Shown one piece after another: positions 40,779 through 48,936 of a stretch of 64,000 nucleotides of DNA. Source of the stretch: Rheinheimera salexigens (GTDB taxonomy: Bacteria; Pseudomonadota; Gammaproteobacteria; Enterobacterales; Alteromonadaceae); NCBI RefSeq assembly GCF_001752395.1, contig NZ_MKEK01000001.1:2347147-2411146 (forward strand), given 5' to 3'. Under the pieces are notes generated by a model that saw nothing but the letters and a program-made list of their open reading frames with translations, was not told where the DNA came from and did not search any database. Numbering within the stretch: the first letter of the stretch is position 1; the number at the start of each line of letters is the position of its first letter. The position numbers and the translations under genes are program-made.

Positions 40779-41540
40779 ATGCAAAACAATCAGCAACCTG
40801 TTGCGCTAGTCACAGGCAGTGCCAAAAGACTCGGCCGCAAAATGGTTGAGACTCTGCATCATGCCGGCTATCGGGTTATTATTCACTGTAATCACTCGGT
40901 AAATGCGGCTAATGAGCTTGCAGATAATTTAAATCAACAACGTGCCAATAGCGCTAAAGTCGTCAGCGTAAACTTACTTGATCAAAAACAAATTACGGCA
41001 TTAGCCGAACAAAGTTTGGTATGTTTTGGTCGTTTAGATGTATTAGTTAATAATGCTTCCAGCTTTTATCCCACCCCCATTGCCCAGGCTACACAAGAAC
41101 ATTGGCATGACTTATTTGGCAGTAATGTCAAAGCGCCCTACTTCTTATGCCAAGCGCTAGTGCCAGAGTTAACCAAACGCCAAGGCGTTATTGTTAACAT
41201 GGTGGACATTCATGCCGAAAAACCGCTGCAAGATCACAGTATATATTGTATGGCAAAAGCGGCATTAAAAATGATGACAAAGTCGCTAGCGCGCGAACTT
41301 GCGCCTACAATTAGAGTTAACGGTATAGCACCAGGGGCAATTTTATGGCCCAGCGACAATGCGCTAGAATTAACTGAACACGATAAAGCTGCCATTTTAC
41401 AACAAGTACCGCTAAATCGTTTAGGTGATCCAATGGATATTGCGCAAACACTGCTATTTTTAGTGCAAGCACCTTATATCACCGGGCAAATTATAGCCGT
41501 TGATGGTGGCCGTAGTTTAGGCGGTGCGAATAAAGCGTAA
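40779..41540 (+). CDS. Pteridine reductase-like short-chain dehydrogenase
   Basis: The SDR of about 253 aa has the TGSAKRLGRKM nucleotide-binding motif, which has the TGxxxRxG form of pteridine/dihydromonapterin reductases rather than the ordinary TGxxxGIG. The SDR catalytic Tyr/Lys lie in SIYCMAKAALKMM near residue 150. Its probable role is NADPH-dependent pteridine reduction. I start at ATG 40779 (MQNNQQPVALVTG), since the motif should be close to the N terminus; a frame from 40734 adds 15 unrelated residues. It is followed 23 bases later by the CPXCG gene. Confidence 0.85.
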   Translation: MQNNQQPVALVTGSAKRLGRKMVETLHHAGYRVIIHCNHSVNAANELADNLNQQRANSAKVVSVNLLDQKQITALAEQSLVCFGRLDVLVNNASSFYPTPIAQATQEHWHDLFGSNVKAPYFLCQALVPELTKRQGVIVNMVDIHAEKPLQDHSIYCMAKAALKMMTKSLARELAPTIRVNGIAPGAILWPSDNALELTEHDKAAILQQVPLNRLGDPMDIAQTLLFLVQAPYITGQIIAVDGGRSLGGANKA

Positions 41541-41563
41541 CTAGCAACGATAGGAGAATACTG

Positions 41564-41758
41564 ATGTTAAATCGCAGCATCGATTGCCCATTTTGTGGCT
41601 ATCATATGCAGTTAACCATTGAAGTAACCGATATCGACCAAGATTATATTGAGGATTGCACTAACTGCTGCAATCCTATTCATGTAAAAGTGCATAAAGA
41701 CGAGCAGCATCGTAGTATTCAAGTCTTTATCGATGCTGATGACGAGCAATACTATTAA
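41564..41758 (+). CDS. CPXCG motif-containing cysteine-rich protein
   Basis: The 64-aa protein has CPFCGYHM at residue 8 and a second pair, CTNCCNPIHV, near residue 37, making a likely zinc ribbon of the CPXCG family. AGGAGAA lies upstream of the ATG. The function of the family is not known. Confidence 0.9.
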   Translation: MLNRSIDCPFCGYHMQLTIEVTDIDQDYIEDCTNCCNPIHVKVHKDEQHRSIQVFIDADDEQYY

Positions 41759-41847
41759 TACCTTACAACTATTAATACCTTATAATAGTATTGCTAAAAA
41801 ATAGCTCGTTTCAAATGTAACCGCAAACTGCGAACAGGTTAACCGTG

Positions 41848-42471
41848 CTAAACCTGTAAATAACGCTGAGCCATAATGCGCTCAACCGTTTTTATAATGG
41901 TTTGGGTTTGCTGATCTAACTCGATATTAATGCTATCGCCTAATTGCATATCGCCCAGCGTGGTAATGGCTAAGGTTTCTGGAATTAAATGCAGATTAAA
42001 ACCATCAGCGTGCACTTCTCCCACTGTTAAGCTACAGCCTTCTACAGCAATAAAACCTTTGCTTAAAATATACGGCATAAATTCAGCTGCAACCGCTAAG
42101 CGCATAAAGCAGTTATGACTGTCTTTAACTAACTCAACTAAGGTTGCCGTGGTTTGAATATGACCCGAAACAATATGGCCACCTATTTCACTACCAAATG
42201 TTAATGATCGCTCAAAGTTAACTTTTTGCTCTGGCTTAACTTGGCCTAAGTTAGTTTTAGCTAAGGTTTCAGCAATAACATCAAAACACACCCAACCGGC
42301 ACCAGAGTCAAAATCGGTTGCCGTTAAACACACGCCATTAATAGCGATACTAGCCCCACGCGTTAGCTGGGCTAAAAATTTTGCATCCACACTCAGCGTA
42401 AGCCGACGAAACTGCTCTTGGTCGTTAATTTCTGTAACCAAAGCTTTAGTTTGAACTATTCCAGTAAACAT
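41848..42471 (-). CDS. ribE: Riboflavin synthase, alpha subunit
   Basis: The 207-aa protein consists of two lumazine-binding repeats, beginning MFTGIVQTKALVTEI, with GASIAINGVCLTATDF in the first half and GFIAVEGCSLTVGEV in the second. It converts two molecules of 6,7-dimethyl-8-ribityllumazine to riboflavin. It stands apart from other rib genes and diverges from the MATE gene through a 54-base gap, too short for an FMN riboswitch. Confidence 0.97.
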   Translation of the reverse strand: MFTGIVQTKALVTEINDQEQFRRLTLSVDAKFLAQLTRGASIAINGVCLTATDFDSGAGWVCFDVIAETLAKTNLGQVKPEQKVNFERSLTFGSEIGGHIVSGHIQTTATLVELVKDSHNCFMRLAVAAEFMPYILSKGFIAVEGCSLTVGEVHADGFNLHLIPETLAITTLGDMQLGDSINIELDQQTQTIIKTVERIMAQRYLQV

Positions 42472-42525
42472 ATACCCTCAATTGTGCTACATTGCGCGCT
42501 ATTATAAGCCTTAAGCAAAGTCACT

Positions 42526-43905
42526 ATGTTACCGTTTTCTCGGTTTGAAGCCAGAACCATCTTAAAACTCTCCGGCCCTATTGTATTAGCCCAACTAACA
42601 CAGACGTTAATGTATTTTGTCGATACCGTTATGGCGGGACGATACAGTGCTGTAGATATGGCAGCCATTGCCGTCGCATCGGGTTTGTGGCTGCCTGTTG
42701 TGTTAACCATGCAAGGATTAATCTTAGCGCTAACGCCGATAGTGGCGCAATATTATGGCAATAATCAGCACAAACCTGTTACTCATTTTACTGTTCAAGC
42801 CATGTATTTAGCCATGAGTCTAGCTGCGGTGTTATTTGTAGTCATGCTTTTCGTTTATATCCCCATTGATCTGTTGCAAATGGAAGCCGAGTTGCGACAA
42901 AAGTCATTAGACTACTTATATTATGTCAGCTTTGGTTTGTTTCCTGCTGCAGGCTATATGGTAATGCGCAGCTTTTTTGAAGGCGTGGGCAACACTAAAG
43001 CCAGCATGTGGATTAGCTTTGTGGGCATTTTAGTGAATATTCCTGCCAACTATATTTTTATTTACGGTAAGTTGGGCATGCCTGCCATGGGCGGAGCCGG
43101 TTGTGGTGTTGCAACCGCCTTGGTCTTTGTCGCTATGTTTAGCGCTATGATGATTTATGGTTGGTTTAATAAAGCTGCTCGCAAATATCGCCAGCACCCA
43201 GAAAGCTACCGTGTTAACCTAAAAGATTGTTGGCAAATTATTACTATTGGCACGCCCATCGCCTTTTCGCTTTTCTTTGAAGTCACCCTCTTTGCCTGTA
43301 TCCCACTAGCCATAGTCCACTTAGGCCCTATCATGGTTGCCGGCCAACAAATTGCCCAAAACTACAGTGCTATCGTCTTTATGTTGCCGCTGAGCTTAGG
43401 TATGGCGACCACTATTCGGGTCGGCCACTTAGTAGGCCAGAGAAACCTTAATGAATTAAAAAAAGCCATTTCTACCGCTGTTATTTTAGCTATGACCATG
43501 TCATTCGTTATTGTTACTTGCACCTTTTTATTTCGCTATAAAATTGCCGGCCTTTACTCACCAAATCCAACCGTTATATCTCTGGCAGGCTCCCTGCTTA
43601 TAATGGCCTGTTTTTATCAACTATCTGACGCTATTCAAGTCGTCTCGGCTTGTGCTTTACGGGGCTTAAAGCATACTAAACCAGTGTTTTTTATTACCTT
43701 AATCTCCTATTGGCCTATCGGTTTTGGTTTAGGCGCTATATTAGGGTTAACCGATTGGATAGTACCGGCAATGGGACCGCATGGTTTTTGGATAGGCATT
43801 ATCGCGGGCTTAACCGTTGCTGCTGTATTAATGGCTTATACCTTAATTAAAACATTAAAAAGGTTAGAGAATGAAGGCATTGCTACTGCCACTGCTGCTA
43901 ATTAG
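42526..43905 (+). CDS. MATE family multidrug efflux transporter (NorM-like)
   Basis: The 459-aa protein has twelve predicted membrane helices in two similar halves, starting FEARTILKLSGPIVLAQLTQ, as in NorM. VDTVMAGRYSAVDMAAIAVA near residue 32 is characteristic of the family. It exports cationic drugs in exchange for Na+ or H+. The last 35 bases overlap the following lipoprotein gene in another frame, so the two are likely co-expressed. Confidence 0.93.
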   Translation: MLPFSRFEARTILKLSGPIVLAQLTQTLMYFVDTVMAGRYSAVDMAAIAVASGLWLPVVLTMQGLILALTPIVAQYYGNNQHKPVTHFTVQAMYLAMSLAAVLFVVMLFVYIPIDLLQMEAELRQKSLDYLYYVSFGLFPAAGYMVMRSFFEGVGNTKASMWISFVGILVNIPANYIFIYGKLGMPAMGGAGCGVATALVFVAMFSAMMIYGWFNKAARKYRQHPESYRVNLKDCWQIITIGTPIAFSLFFEVTLFACIPLAIVHLGPIMVAGQQIAQNYSAIVFMLPLSLGMATTIRVGHLVGQRNLNELKKAISTAVILAMTMSFVIVTCTFLFRYKIAGLYSPNPTVISLAGSLLIMACFYQLSDAIQVVSACALRGLKHTKPVFFITLISYWPIGFGLGAILGLTDWIVPAMGPHGFWIGIIAGLTVAAVLMAYTLIKTLKRLENEGIATATAAN

Positions 43906-44881
43906 TGTAGTTGCCTGTAGCGATAACAGCGGTGAACAAGCTTTAAAAGATTACCAGCAGAGAATAGAGCGGGTATTAAATCTAGATGCTGAATCAACAG
44001 GGTTAAAGCCAGTACAACCGTTAATTGCTATACGTGATTTAAAGCAAACACCCACTGATATTCGCCTTGATTTATCCGATGCCTATGCCACCAGACAATG
44101 TGGCTTAGATCAATTAATCGGTGAGCGCAACAGCAGTTTAGGCCGACTTTACAGCCCTAGTAAGTTATTACATTACGAACTGCGCTTATTAAGCGCACTT
44201 GAAAACTGTTTAAGCCAGTCATGGCAAGACACTGCACTGCAACAAACCTTGCAGGACGCTTATAAAGCTAAACAAGCCGATATTAATGTATCAGTACAAA
44301 ACATGTTACTTACCGACAGTGCTTTGCGCAAAGAGCTTATAGGCACAGCGAAAACGCTGCCATTACAAGCGGCTGGTTTTACTGAAACGTGGCAAGCTTT
44401 AACCACCCTAAACCAACTCACAGACTATATTGCAGACAAAAATTGGGCTGCGGCCAGTGACATTAATATTGAACAGCAATTACAGCAGTTATATCACTAT
44501 AATTTTATTGGTCGATTACAATATAGCCTGCGCATAAGCGCGCATCAGTTACAGCAAATCAATAACCTTTTACAGCCTATATCTGCCGATTCTCTATGCG
44601 CCAATCAACGCGAAACTGAGCAACTCTCTATTTTAAGCAATGTATTTCAAAAATATTACATCGCTAAAATACAGCCCTATATTGGCCAGCTTAACGATTA
44701 TCAACAGCAACTAATGCCGCTAATCAATAACTTATATAACGACAGCCCAATAACGCCAATGTTAGAGCAACGCTTTGTAGCCAGCCATCTACAGATGCGC
44801 CAGCAGCTAACACAGCACGTTACTTGGTGGCAGCAGCTCAACAACAGCTGTCCAATAAAACTACAAGCAACCGAAAATTAA
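43871..44881 (+). CDS. DUF3080 family lipoprotein
   Basis: The 336-aa protein has a lipobox (LLLPLLLISVVACSD) and then a helix-rich Gln/Leu-rich domain resembling DUF3080 proteins of Alteromonadales and relatives (DLSDAYATRQCGLDQLIGER near residue 67, RLYSPSKLLHYELRLL near 97). Function is unknown. It overlaps the end of the MATE gene, with the likely ribosome site AGGTTAGAGA inside that gene. Confidence 0.82.
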   Translation: MKALLLPLLLISVVACSDNSGEQALKDYQQRIERVLNLDAESTGLKPVQPLIAIRDLKQTPTDIRLDLSDAYATRQCGLDQLIGERNSSLGRLYSPSKLLHYELRLLSALENCLSQSWQDTALQQTLQDAYKAKQADINVSVQNMLLTDSALRKELIGTAKTLPLQAAGFTETWQALTTLNQLTDYIADKNWAAASDINIEQQLQQLYHYNFIGRLQYSLRISAHQLQQINNLLQPISADSLCANQRETEQLSILSNVFQKYYIAKIQPYIGQLNDYQQQLMPLINNLYNDSPITPMLEQRFVASHLQMRQQLTQHVTWWQQLNNSCPIKLQATEN

Positions 44882-44932
44882 AGCCTTAATGCTTAAAAAT
44901 ACACCAAACAAGCCAAAGTTAAACAAAAACAC

Positions 44933-44961
44933 TTGCCATAAACGCAGCAGCACCCTAACAT
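44933..44961 (+). promoter_or_regulatory. Promoter of tRNA-Val
   Basis: TTGCCA and TAACAT are separated by 17 bases, followed by a GC-rich discriminator (AGCCGCGG) as in stringently controlled stable-RNA promoters. It lies about 36 bases before the tRNA. Confidence 0.6.
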
Positions 44962-44996
44962 AGCCGCGGTTGCCAGCTTACGCTGCAACACAGAGT

Positions 44997-45073
44997 GCGT
45001 CCTTAGCTCAGCTGGTTAGAGCACTACCTTGACATGGTAGGGGTCGGTGGTTCGAGTCCACTAGGACGCACCA
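44997..45073 (+). tRNA. tRNA-Val (anticodon GAC)
   Basis: The 77-nt tRNA has a seven-pair acceptor stem (GCGTCCT/AGGACGC), a D-arm (AGCTCAGCTGGTTAGAGC), an anticodon stem CTACC/GGTAG around TTGACAT with anticodon GAC, a T-arm GGTTCGAGTCC-type loop, and an encoded CCA. It sits 0.9 kb from the integrase gene, so it may be the attachment site of the element to its right, but no copy of its 3' end is seen further right in the window. Confidence 0.97.
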
Positions 45074-45085
45074 ATAAATTCAAAC

Positions 45086-45114
45086 AAAAAGCCGCTTATT
45101 AAAGCGGCTTTTTT
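45086..45114 (+). terminator. Terminator of tRNA-Val
   Basis: AAAAAGCCGCTT, loop, AAGCGGCTTTTTT form a perfect seven-pair GC stem with A/T extension and a T6 run, 13 bases after the tRNA. Confidence 0.9.
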
Positions 45115-45228
45115 GCTTTTAACGTACTGTATATTATTGATTATTTATCTTGGTTAATTAAAACTTCAAACAAGAAGCTAGCTTGAGCAACAGTTAAAAG
45201 TTTCTTGTATTATGCAGAAAACATGTTT

Positions 45229-45290
45229 TGTGACCAATATGTGACCACAATAAAATTATAGACGCGCCACATTTAAAATGTTTATGACCA
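45229..45290 (+). repeat. Three TRTGACCA direct repeats, possible integrase arm sites
   Basis: TGTGACCA at 45229 and 45240 (11 bp apart) and TATGACCA at 45283 stand in the same orientation between the tRNA and the integrase module. Spacings near whole helical turns fit arm-type sites of tyrosine recombinases. Integrase binding is inferred only from place and pattern. Confidence 0.4.
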
Positions 45291-45323
45291 CTACCTAAGT
45301 TTGTCACAACTTTAATTTTTTAT

Positions 45324-45346
45324 AAAAAATGGCCGCTTAGCGGCCA
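45324..45346 (-). terminator. Terminator of the XRE regulator gene
   Basis: TGGCCGC, loop TTA, GCGGCCA forms a seven-pair stem that on the minus strand is followed by T6, downstream of the regulator's stop. Confidence 0.85.
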
Positions 45347-45378
45347 CATATGAAGAAAATTTTTAGATCGTACTATAA

Positions 45379-45615
45379 TTACTTAATCTCATTATCAGGC
45401 ACATGCACCATCACATCTTCTACTTTGCAATTAAAATATATACACAAAGCATCTATGGCTTGAGTGGTTGTAGAATGTTTCATATGTGGATTTTGCATTT
45501 TTGAAAGTGACGTTCTATTAACACCTGTTTTCTCTGATACTTCGTTAAGCGTAATTTTACGATTCTCTTCTTTCTCTTTTTTTGAGATTAATTCTTTTAT
45601 CCTAAACAGGATCAT
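45379..45615 (-). CDS. XRE-family helix-turn-helix regulator of the integrated element
   Basis: The 78-aa protein starts at ATG 45615 (MILFRIKELISKKEKEENRK), supported by GGGGGAG seven bases upstream; an open frame back to 45693 has no such site. The helix-turn-helix is ITLNEVSEKTGVNRTSLSKM, followed by AIDALCIYFNCKVEDVMVHV, typical of short Cro/CI-like regulators. It diverges from the excisionase-like and integrase genes. Two ATGTTC-N7-GAAC palindromes lie in the shared promoter region, so it probably represses excision/integration genes and itself. Confidence 0.85.
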   Translation of the reverse strand: MILFRIKELISKKEKEENRKITLNEVSEKTGVNRTSLSKMQNPHMKHSTTTQAIDALCIYFNCKVEDVMVHVPDNEIK

Positions 45616-45640
45616 TAATAGGCTCCCCCTTAAAATACAA

Positions 45641-45659
45641 ATGTTCTTTGACAGAACCA
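45641..45659. promoter_or_regulatory. Candidate repressor operator 1 (over the -35 of the xis-int promoter)
   Basis: ATGTTC-N7-GAACC is an imperfect copy of operator 2. The N7 spacer holds TTGACA (45648-45653), the -35 of the rightward promoter, whose -10 (TAATAA/AATAAT) follows at 45670-45676. Binding here would block transcription of the excisionase-like and integrase genes. Confidence 0.55.
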
Positions 45660-45674
45660 AGTAAACCTGTAATA

Positions 45675-45693
45675 ATGTTCTTGCTGGGAACAT
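45675..45693. promoter_or_regulatory. Candidate repressor operator 2 (at the xis-int transcription start)
   Basis: ATGTTC-N7-GAACAT is a perfect six-base dyad, 34 bases centre to centre from operator 1, lying just after the -10 and before the GGAGG ribosome site of the excisionase-like gene. Confidence 0.55.
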
Positions 45694-45708
45694 TTGGAGG
45701 TATATGTT

Positions 45709-45945
45709 ATGTCAAAAACACTACTCACCACTAAAGATTTATCAACAAAAATACAGTTTAGCTCAGGTTACATTAACAGAGTACTTCGCGATACTGTATT
45801 TTTAGAAGGCATACACTATATCAGACCTTTTGGAGGCCGTAAGATTTTCTATATTTGGGAAGCAATTGAAAAGGAGTTGTTTTCTCACACTGTTAGGCCA
45901 CGACAATTAATTCCTATGGCTGCAGGGAGACTGTGTCATGGCTAA
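45709..45945 (+). CDS. Small excisionase-like DNA-binding protein
   Basis: The 78-aa protein starts at ATG 45709, eight bases after GGAGG. It reads MSKTLLTTKDLSTKIQFSSG near the N terminus, then a helix-turn-helix-like IQFSSGYINRVLRDTVFLEG and FGGRKIFYIWEAIEKEL, resembling the winged-helix excisionase/AlpA plan. It overlaps the integrase start by eight bases. The likely job is to bias the integrase toward excision or to aid promoter control. Family assignment is by layout more than by strong sequence motif. Confidence 0.65.
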   Translation: MSKTLLTTKDLSTKIQFSSGYINRVLRDTVFLEGIHYIRPFGGRKIFYIWEAIEKELFSHTVRPRQLIPMAAGRLCHG

Positions 45946-47128
45946 TATATCGGTTCGAACTGGAAAACTGGTGCTTGATTTTCGCTATCAAGGTATTCGT
46001 TGTAGAGAGCAAACCGCGCTTACTGACACTAAGAGTAACCGTGCTAAATTAGCGAAATTATTAATAGATATAGATGCGGCTATTCGATTAGGAAGCTTTA
46101 TCTATTCTGACTACTTTCCTGGTAGTTCAAGGGCAAGCTCATTTACTTTAATTGATAAAACAATTAAAGCTAAGATGGAAACTGCCGCCTCTCATTCACA
46201 GCAAAATACTCAGTTGTATAGCGAGTGCCCTCTTTTTAGCACTTTTTCTGTTGAGTGGCTGGCAGAAAATGAAGGTGTTTGGAAAACTAGCTATGCCGAA
46301 AATGTTAAGAGTATTTATGATAATTATTTATTAGATTACTTCGGCTCTCAAAGGCTTGATGAAATTAGTCGAACAGACATAATCAAGTTCCGAGCAACTT
46401 TAACAAAACCCCAAAGTTCGGGTAAACGAATTTCGAATGATTGGATAAACCATATTATGACTCAGTTACATCGAGTTATGGTAGAAGCAGCGAAACGGTT
46501 TGAGTTTACTAACCCCTATCAAGATATCAAACCATTAAAAATTGATAAACCCCTTATTAATCCATTAACACTACAAGAAGTTCGCATATTTCTAGCAGGA
46601 GTAAGAGCTGACTTTCGTAACTATTATAATGTCAGGTTTTTTACTGGACTTAGAACAGGCGAAATTGATGGCCTAAAATGGAAATATGTCGACTTTGATC
46701 GTAGGCAAATTATCGTTCATGAAACGATAGTAAATGGCAGGTTGGAAACGCCTAAAAATAGCGGCTCATATCGTGCTGTTCATATGTCTTCAGTTGTTTA
46801 TAACGCGCTGCAGGCACAAAAGCTAATTACCCGCGACAATGAATATGTATTTTGTAATGGCAATGGTAATACGCTAGATCATCGTAATATTACAAAGCGA
46901 GTCTGGCGACCAACACTAGAGCTATTAGGCTTGCAACCCAGGCGCGCATACGAAACTCGGCATACAGCAGCAACTCTTTGGCTTGCAGCAGGTGAAAACC
47001 CTGAATGGATTGCTAAACAATTAGGCCACAGCTCAACTAAGATGCTATTTGAACGTTATAGTCGTTACGTTCCAAACATTACACGGCAAGATGGAAGCGC
47101 GTTTGAAGCTTTATTAGATAATCTATAA
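45938..47128 (+). CDS. Tyrosine-type site-specific integrase
   Basis: The 396-aa protein has an N-terminal arm-binding domain of the DUF3596 sort (SVRTGKLVLDFRYQGIRCRE), a SAM-like core-binding domain (about residues 100-200) and a catalytic domain: FFTGLRTGEIDGLKW with Arg-239, AYETRHTAATLWLAAG with Arg-341, QLGHSSTKMLFERYSRYVPN with His-364 and the probable nucleophile Tyr-374. The first His of the HxxR box is replaced by Tyr, as often in this subgroup. It would integrate and excise the element beside tRNA-Val. Confidence 0.93.
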   Translation: MANISVRTGKLVLDFRYQGIRCREQTALTDTKSNRAKLAKLLIDIDAAIRLGSFIYSDYFPGSSRASSFTLIDKTIKAKMETAASHSQQNTQLYSECPLFSTFSVEWLAENEGVWKTSYAENVKSIYDNYLLDYFGSQRLDEISRTDIIKFRATLTKPQSSGKRISNDWINHIMTQLHRVMVEAAKRFEFTNPYQDIKPLKIDKPLINPLTLQEVRIFLAGVRADFRNYYNVRFFTGLRTGEIDGLKWKYVDFDRRQIIVHETIVNGRLETPKNSGSYRAVHMSSVVYNALQAQKLITRDNEYVFCNGNGNTLDHRNITKRVWRPTLELLGLQPRRAYETRHTAATLWLAAGENPEWIAKQLGHSSTKMLFERYSRYVPNITRQDGSAFEALLDNL

Positions 47129-47846
47129 ATTAGTTAAGTTGATGTTTATTGGTAATAAAACCAATATAATATTTTTCTTTAGGTAGTTAATAACAATAAT
47201 AAAAAACCTTTAATAAACTCATCTGTCGTAATCATCGCTGTGTGAAGTTTATTGCCTGTATGCTCTCACTACTTCTGTTGGACTGCTTCGAGCAAATTAT
47301 AGTCTTTCACACCCTGTCTATTACACTTAATAGTGTTTCAGGGTATGCGCTTACTGGTTACGAATATTGAGCGAAAATCATTCGATGATCACCGCTTTTC
47401 TTTCGAACCAGTAATTGCTCCACTGCTCGCTAACGAATACTCAGGGCATGCACATCTACTGCTAGCTATATTTCTTTTGAAGAGCGTGGAATGCATACCA
47501 GTCTTTAATGACTAGGAGTTAGTGATCACTACTTTAGCTAAACCTTACTTGTTTTCGACATACACTATCAGGAACATATGTTAACTAGTAAGTGATCACC
47601 CACCAAAACCACTTGACAAATTTTACTATTCTAAAAAAGTACACTTGCCTTGATTTAATTTTAGGAACACACTATCTTGTGATTGATTAATGCGGAAAGC
47701 ACTACATTTAGTGTTTTAAGATAAACTTATGGCTGAGGTTCAGTCAGCCATAAGTTTTAGTATCAACCATCGGCGGCTGTTACCCTTTTGACAGGATCTA
47801 AATTGTAGCAGCCTTACATTAACTTTCAAAATGGAAGGTGATTAGC
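47129..47846. other. Long non-coding stretch after the integrase
   Basis: Roughly 700 bases carry no convincing gene; a 60-codon frame at 47333-47515 lacks a ribosome site. It holds two copies of the palindrome AGTGATCAC (47520-47531 and 47591-47599) and a strong hairpin at 47723-47757. It may house an origin, an att-related site or a small RNA. Confidence 0.5.
47723..47758. other. Perfect 14-bp stem-loop in the non-coding region
   Basis: AAACTTATGGCTGA, loop GGTTCAG, TCAGCCATAAGTTT is an exact fourteen-pair hairpin ending in four T residues. It could be the end of a small RNA or a protein-binding stem-loop. No promoter with good boxes is seen upstream. Confidence 0.5.
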
Positions 47847-47948
47847 ATGGCTAAGACCCAACAAGGTAAAAAGAAAGTTCATGTCCCAGCGCATACCAGA
47901 AGTGATGGTAGCAAGGTTCGTGAGCATTACCGATCAACACCTAACTGA
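47847..47948 (+). CDS. 33-aa basic small protein
   Basis: ATG at 47847 preceded by GGAAGGTG gives a 33-residue product with a Lys/Gln-rich start (MAKTQQGKKKVHVPAHTRSD) and end KVREHYRSTPN. The pattern VHVPAHTRSDG-KVREHYRS is like short conserved proteins I associate with mobile regions and resembles a domain found at the ends of larger proteins. Function is unknown. A terminator-like hairpin follows at once, so it looks like a small transcription unit of its own. Confidence 0.6.
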   Translation: MAKTQQGKKKVHVPAHTRSDGSKVREHYRSTPN

Positions 47949-47957
47949 TCAAAACCC

Positions 47958-47987
47958 AAAGCCTCTTCATTAGGGGCTTTATTTTGC
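47958..47987 (+). terminator. Terminator after the 33-aa gene
   Basis: AAAGCCTC, loop TTCATTA, GGGGCTTT pairs over eight positions (one G-T), followed by a T-rich run. Confidence 0.7.
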
Positions 47988-48009
47988 TACTACAATTTAG
48001 GAGCCTATC

Positions 48010-48225
48010 ATGCCCAAATATATTTTTAATAAAAATGCTCAAACTACTGGTGAGCATGAAGTTCACAATGAGAACACATGTAAGTACTTACCAAATATAG
48101 AGAATAGAGTTGACTTGGGTTATCACGATACTTGTCAATCAGCTGTAAAAGAAGCTAAGCGTCAGTACCCTAACAATACATTCGATGGATGTTATTACTG
48201 CTGTCTAAGCTGTCATACAAGATAA
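48010..48225 (+). CDS. 71-aa Cys/His-rich small protein
   Basis: The 71-aa protein begins MPKYIFNKNAQTTGEHEVHN and ends YYCCLSCHTR. It holds several Cys and His (HNENTCKYLP, CQSAVKEAK, DGCYYCCLSC), which could bind a metal. TTAGGAG lies upstream of the ATG. Similar short proteins occur in variable regions of proteobacteria, but no function is known to me. It is the last plus-strand gene before a run of minus-strand genes. Confidence 0.7.
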   Translation: MPKYIFNKNAQTTGEHEVHNENTCKYLPNIENRVDLGYHDTCQSAVKEAKRQYPNNTFDGCYYCCLSCHTR

Positions 48226-48252
48226 CGCTAAACGGACATGGATGTCCTGATT

Positions 48253-48899
48253 TTAGAGCCCCTCAAACAATTGGTTTATTACTTCTGATACTGTTTTAAG
48301 TATTGATATGCTGTGTGGGTGGAGCGTAGTAGCCCCATGGGCAAGATTATTACGTAATTTGTTGGCCGTACTAGTAACCCCAGTTACTAAATCTAATTTA
48401 GCTAACGCCTCTTTTATATCAGTTTCATTAGGCTCAATACATGTCATTTCTGGCTGCTCCTGAAAATCATGCACATGAGCTGCTTTAAAATTTTTCATGT
48501 CCCAAGCATGCTGCTTCTCTTTTGCAAGCAAACTTGGGAACCTCTCATCTTCAATCCACTTATTTTTGGCATCTAGCTTTAATAGTTCACCAAATGTTGG
48601 AGTCTTGCTACGAGGATTCTCTATTAGAAACTTACTTCTCAATGCCATTTCTAGTGTAATGTGCGCCATCAGTTCTGATACCTGATGGAATCTATAAACA
48701 AACCATGTATACAATTATAAAATTTTGCGGTTTCAAACGATTGCCGCACTTCAATTGGGACACCATCGTGTAGATTAATTTTGCGAAGGATTCCATGGCG
48801 ATCACTTAAACTACCTGTGAAGAACTTCTGCCTTGGATCTGGCAATGTAATCTGTTCGAAGGGCTTGAGTGGGTCATCAACTTTGTGAGTTTTATTCAT
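48253..48899 (-). pseudogene. Unrecognised protein broken by a frameshift
   Basis: Two overlapping minus-strand frames (48669-48899, then 48253-48714) look like one gene of about 215 aa. The first encodes PFEQITLPDPRQKFFTG and VRQSFETAKFYNC before running out of frame. The second resumes with YTWFVYRFHQVSELMAHITL and ends in helical sequence with RNNLAHGATTLHPHS. One extra base near 48705-48714 (TATAATTG) would join them. The run there is not a long homopolymer, so true decay is more likely than for the other frameshifts. The R-N-x-x-A-H pattern is like HEPN/DUF4145-type proteins, but this is weak. Confidence 0.6.
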
Positions 48900-48936
48900 G
48901 TCTAGGGATCTACAACACGTTCAAATAGAATATTGT

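Noticed and set aside
42472..42525. FMN riboswitch before riboflavin synthase
   Set aside because: The gap to the divergent MATE gene is only 54 bases, too short for the aptamer.
45258..45272. Duplicate of the tRNA-Val 3' end as an att site
   Set aside because: Only a short stretch (AGACGCGCCA versus GGACGCACCA) is similar, too little to call a duplication.
47333..47515. 60-codon open frame after the integrase
   Set aside because: No ribosome site, odd composition and no recognisable sequence; treated as chance frame in a non-coding region.
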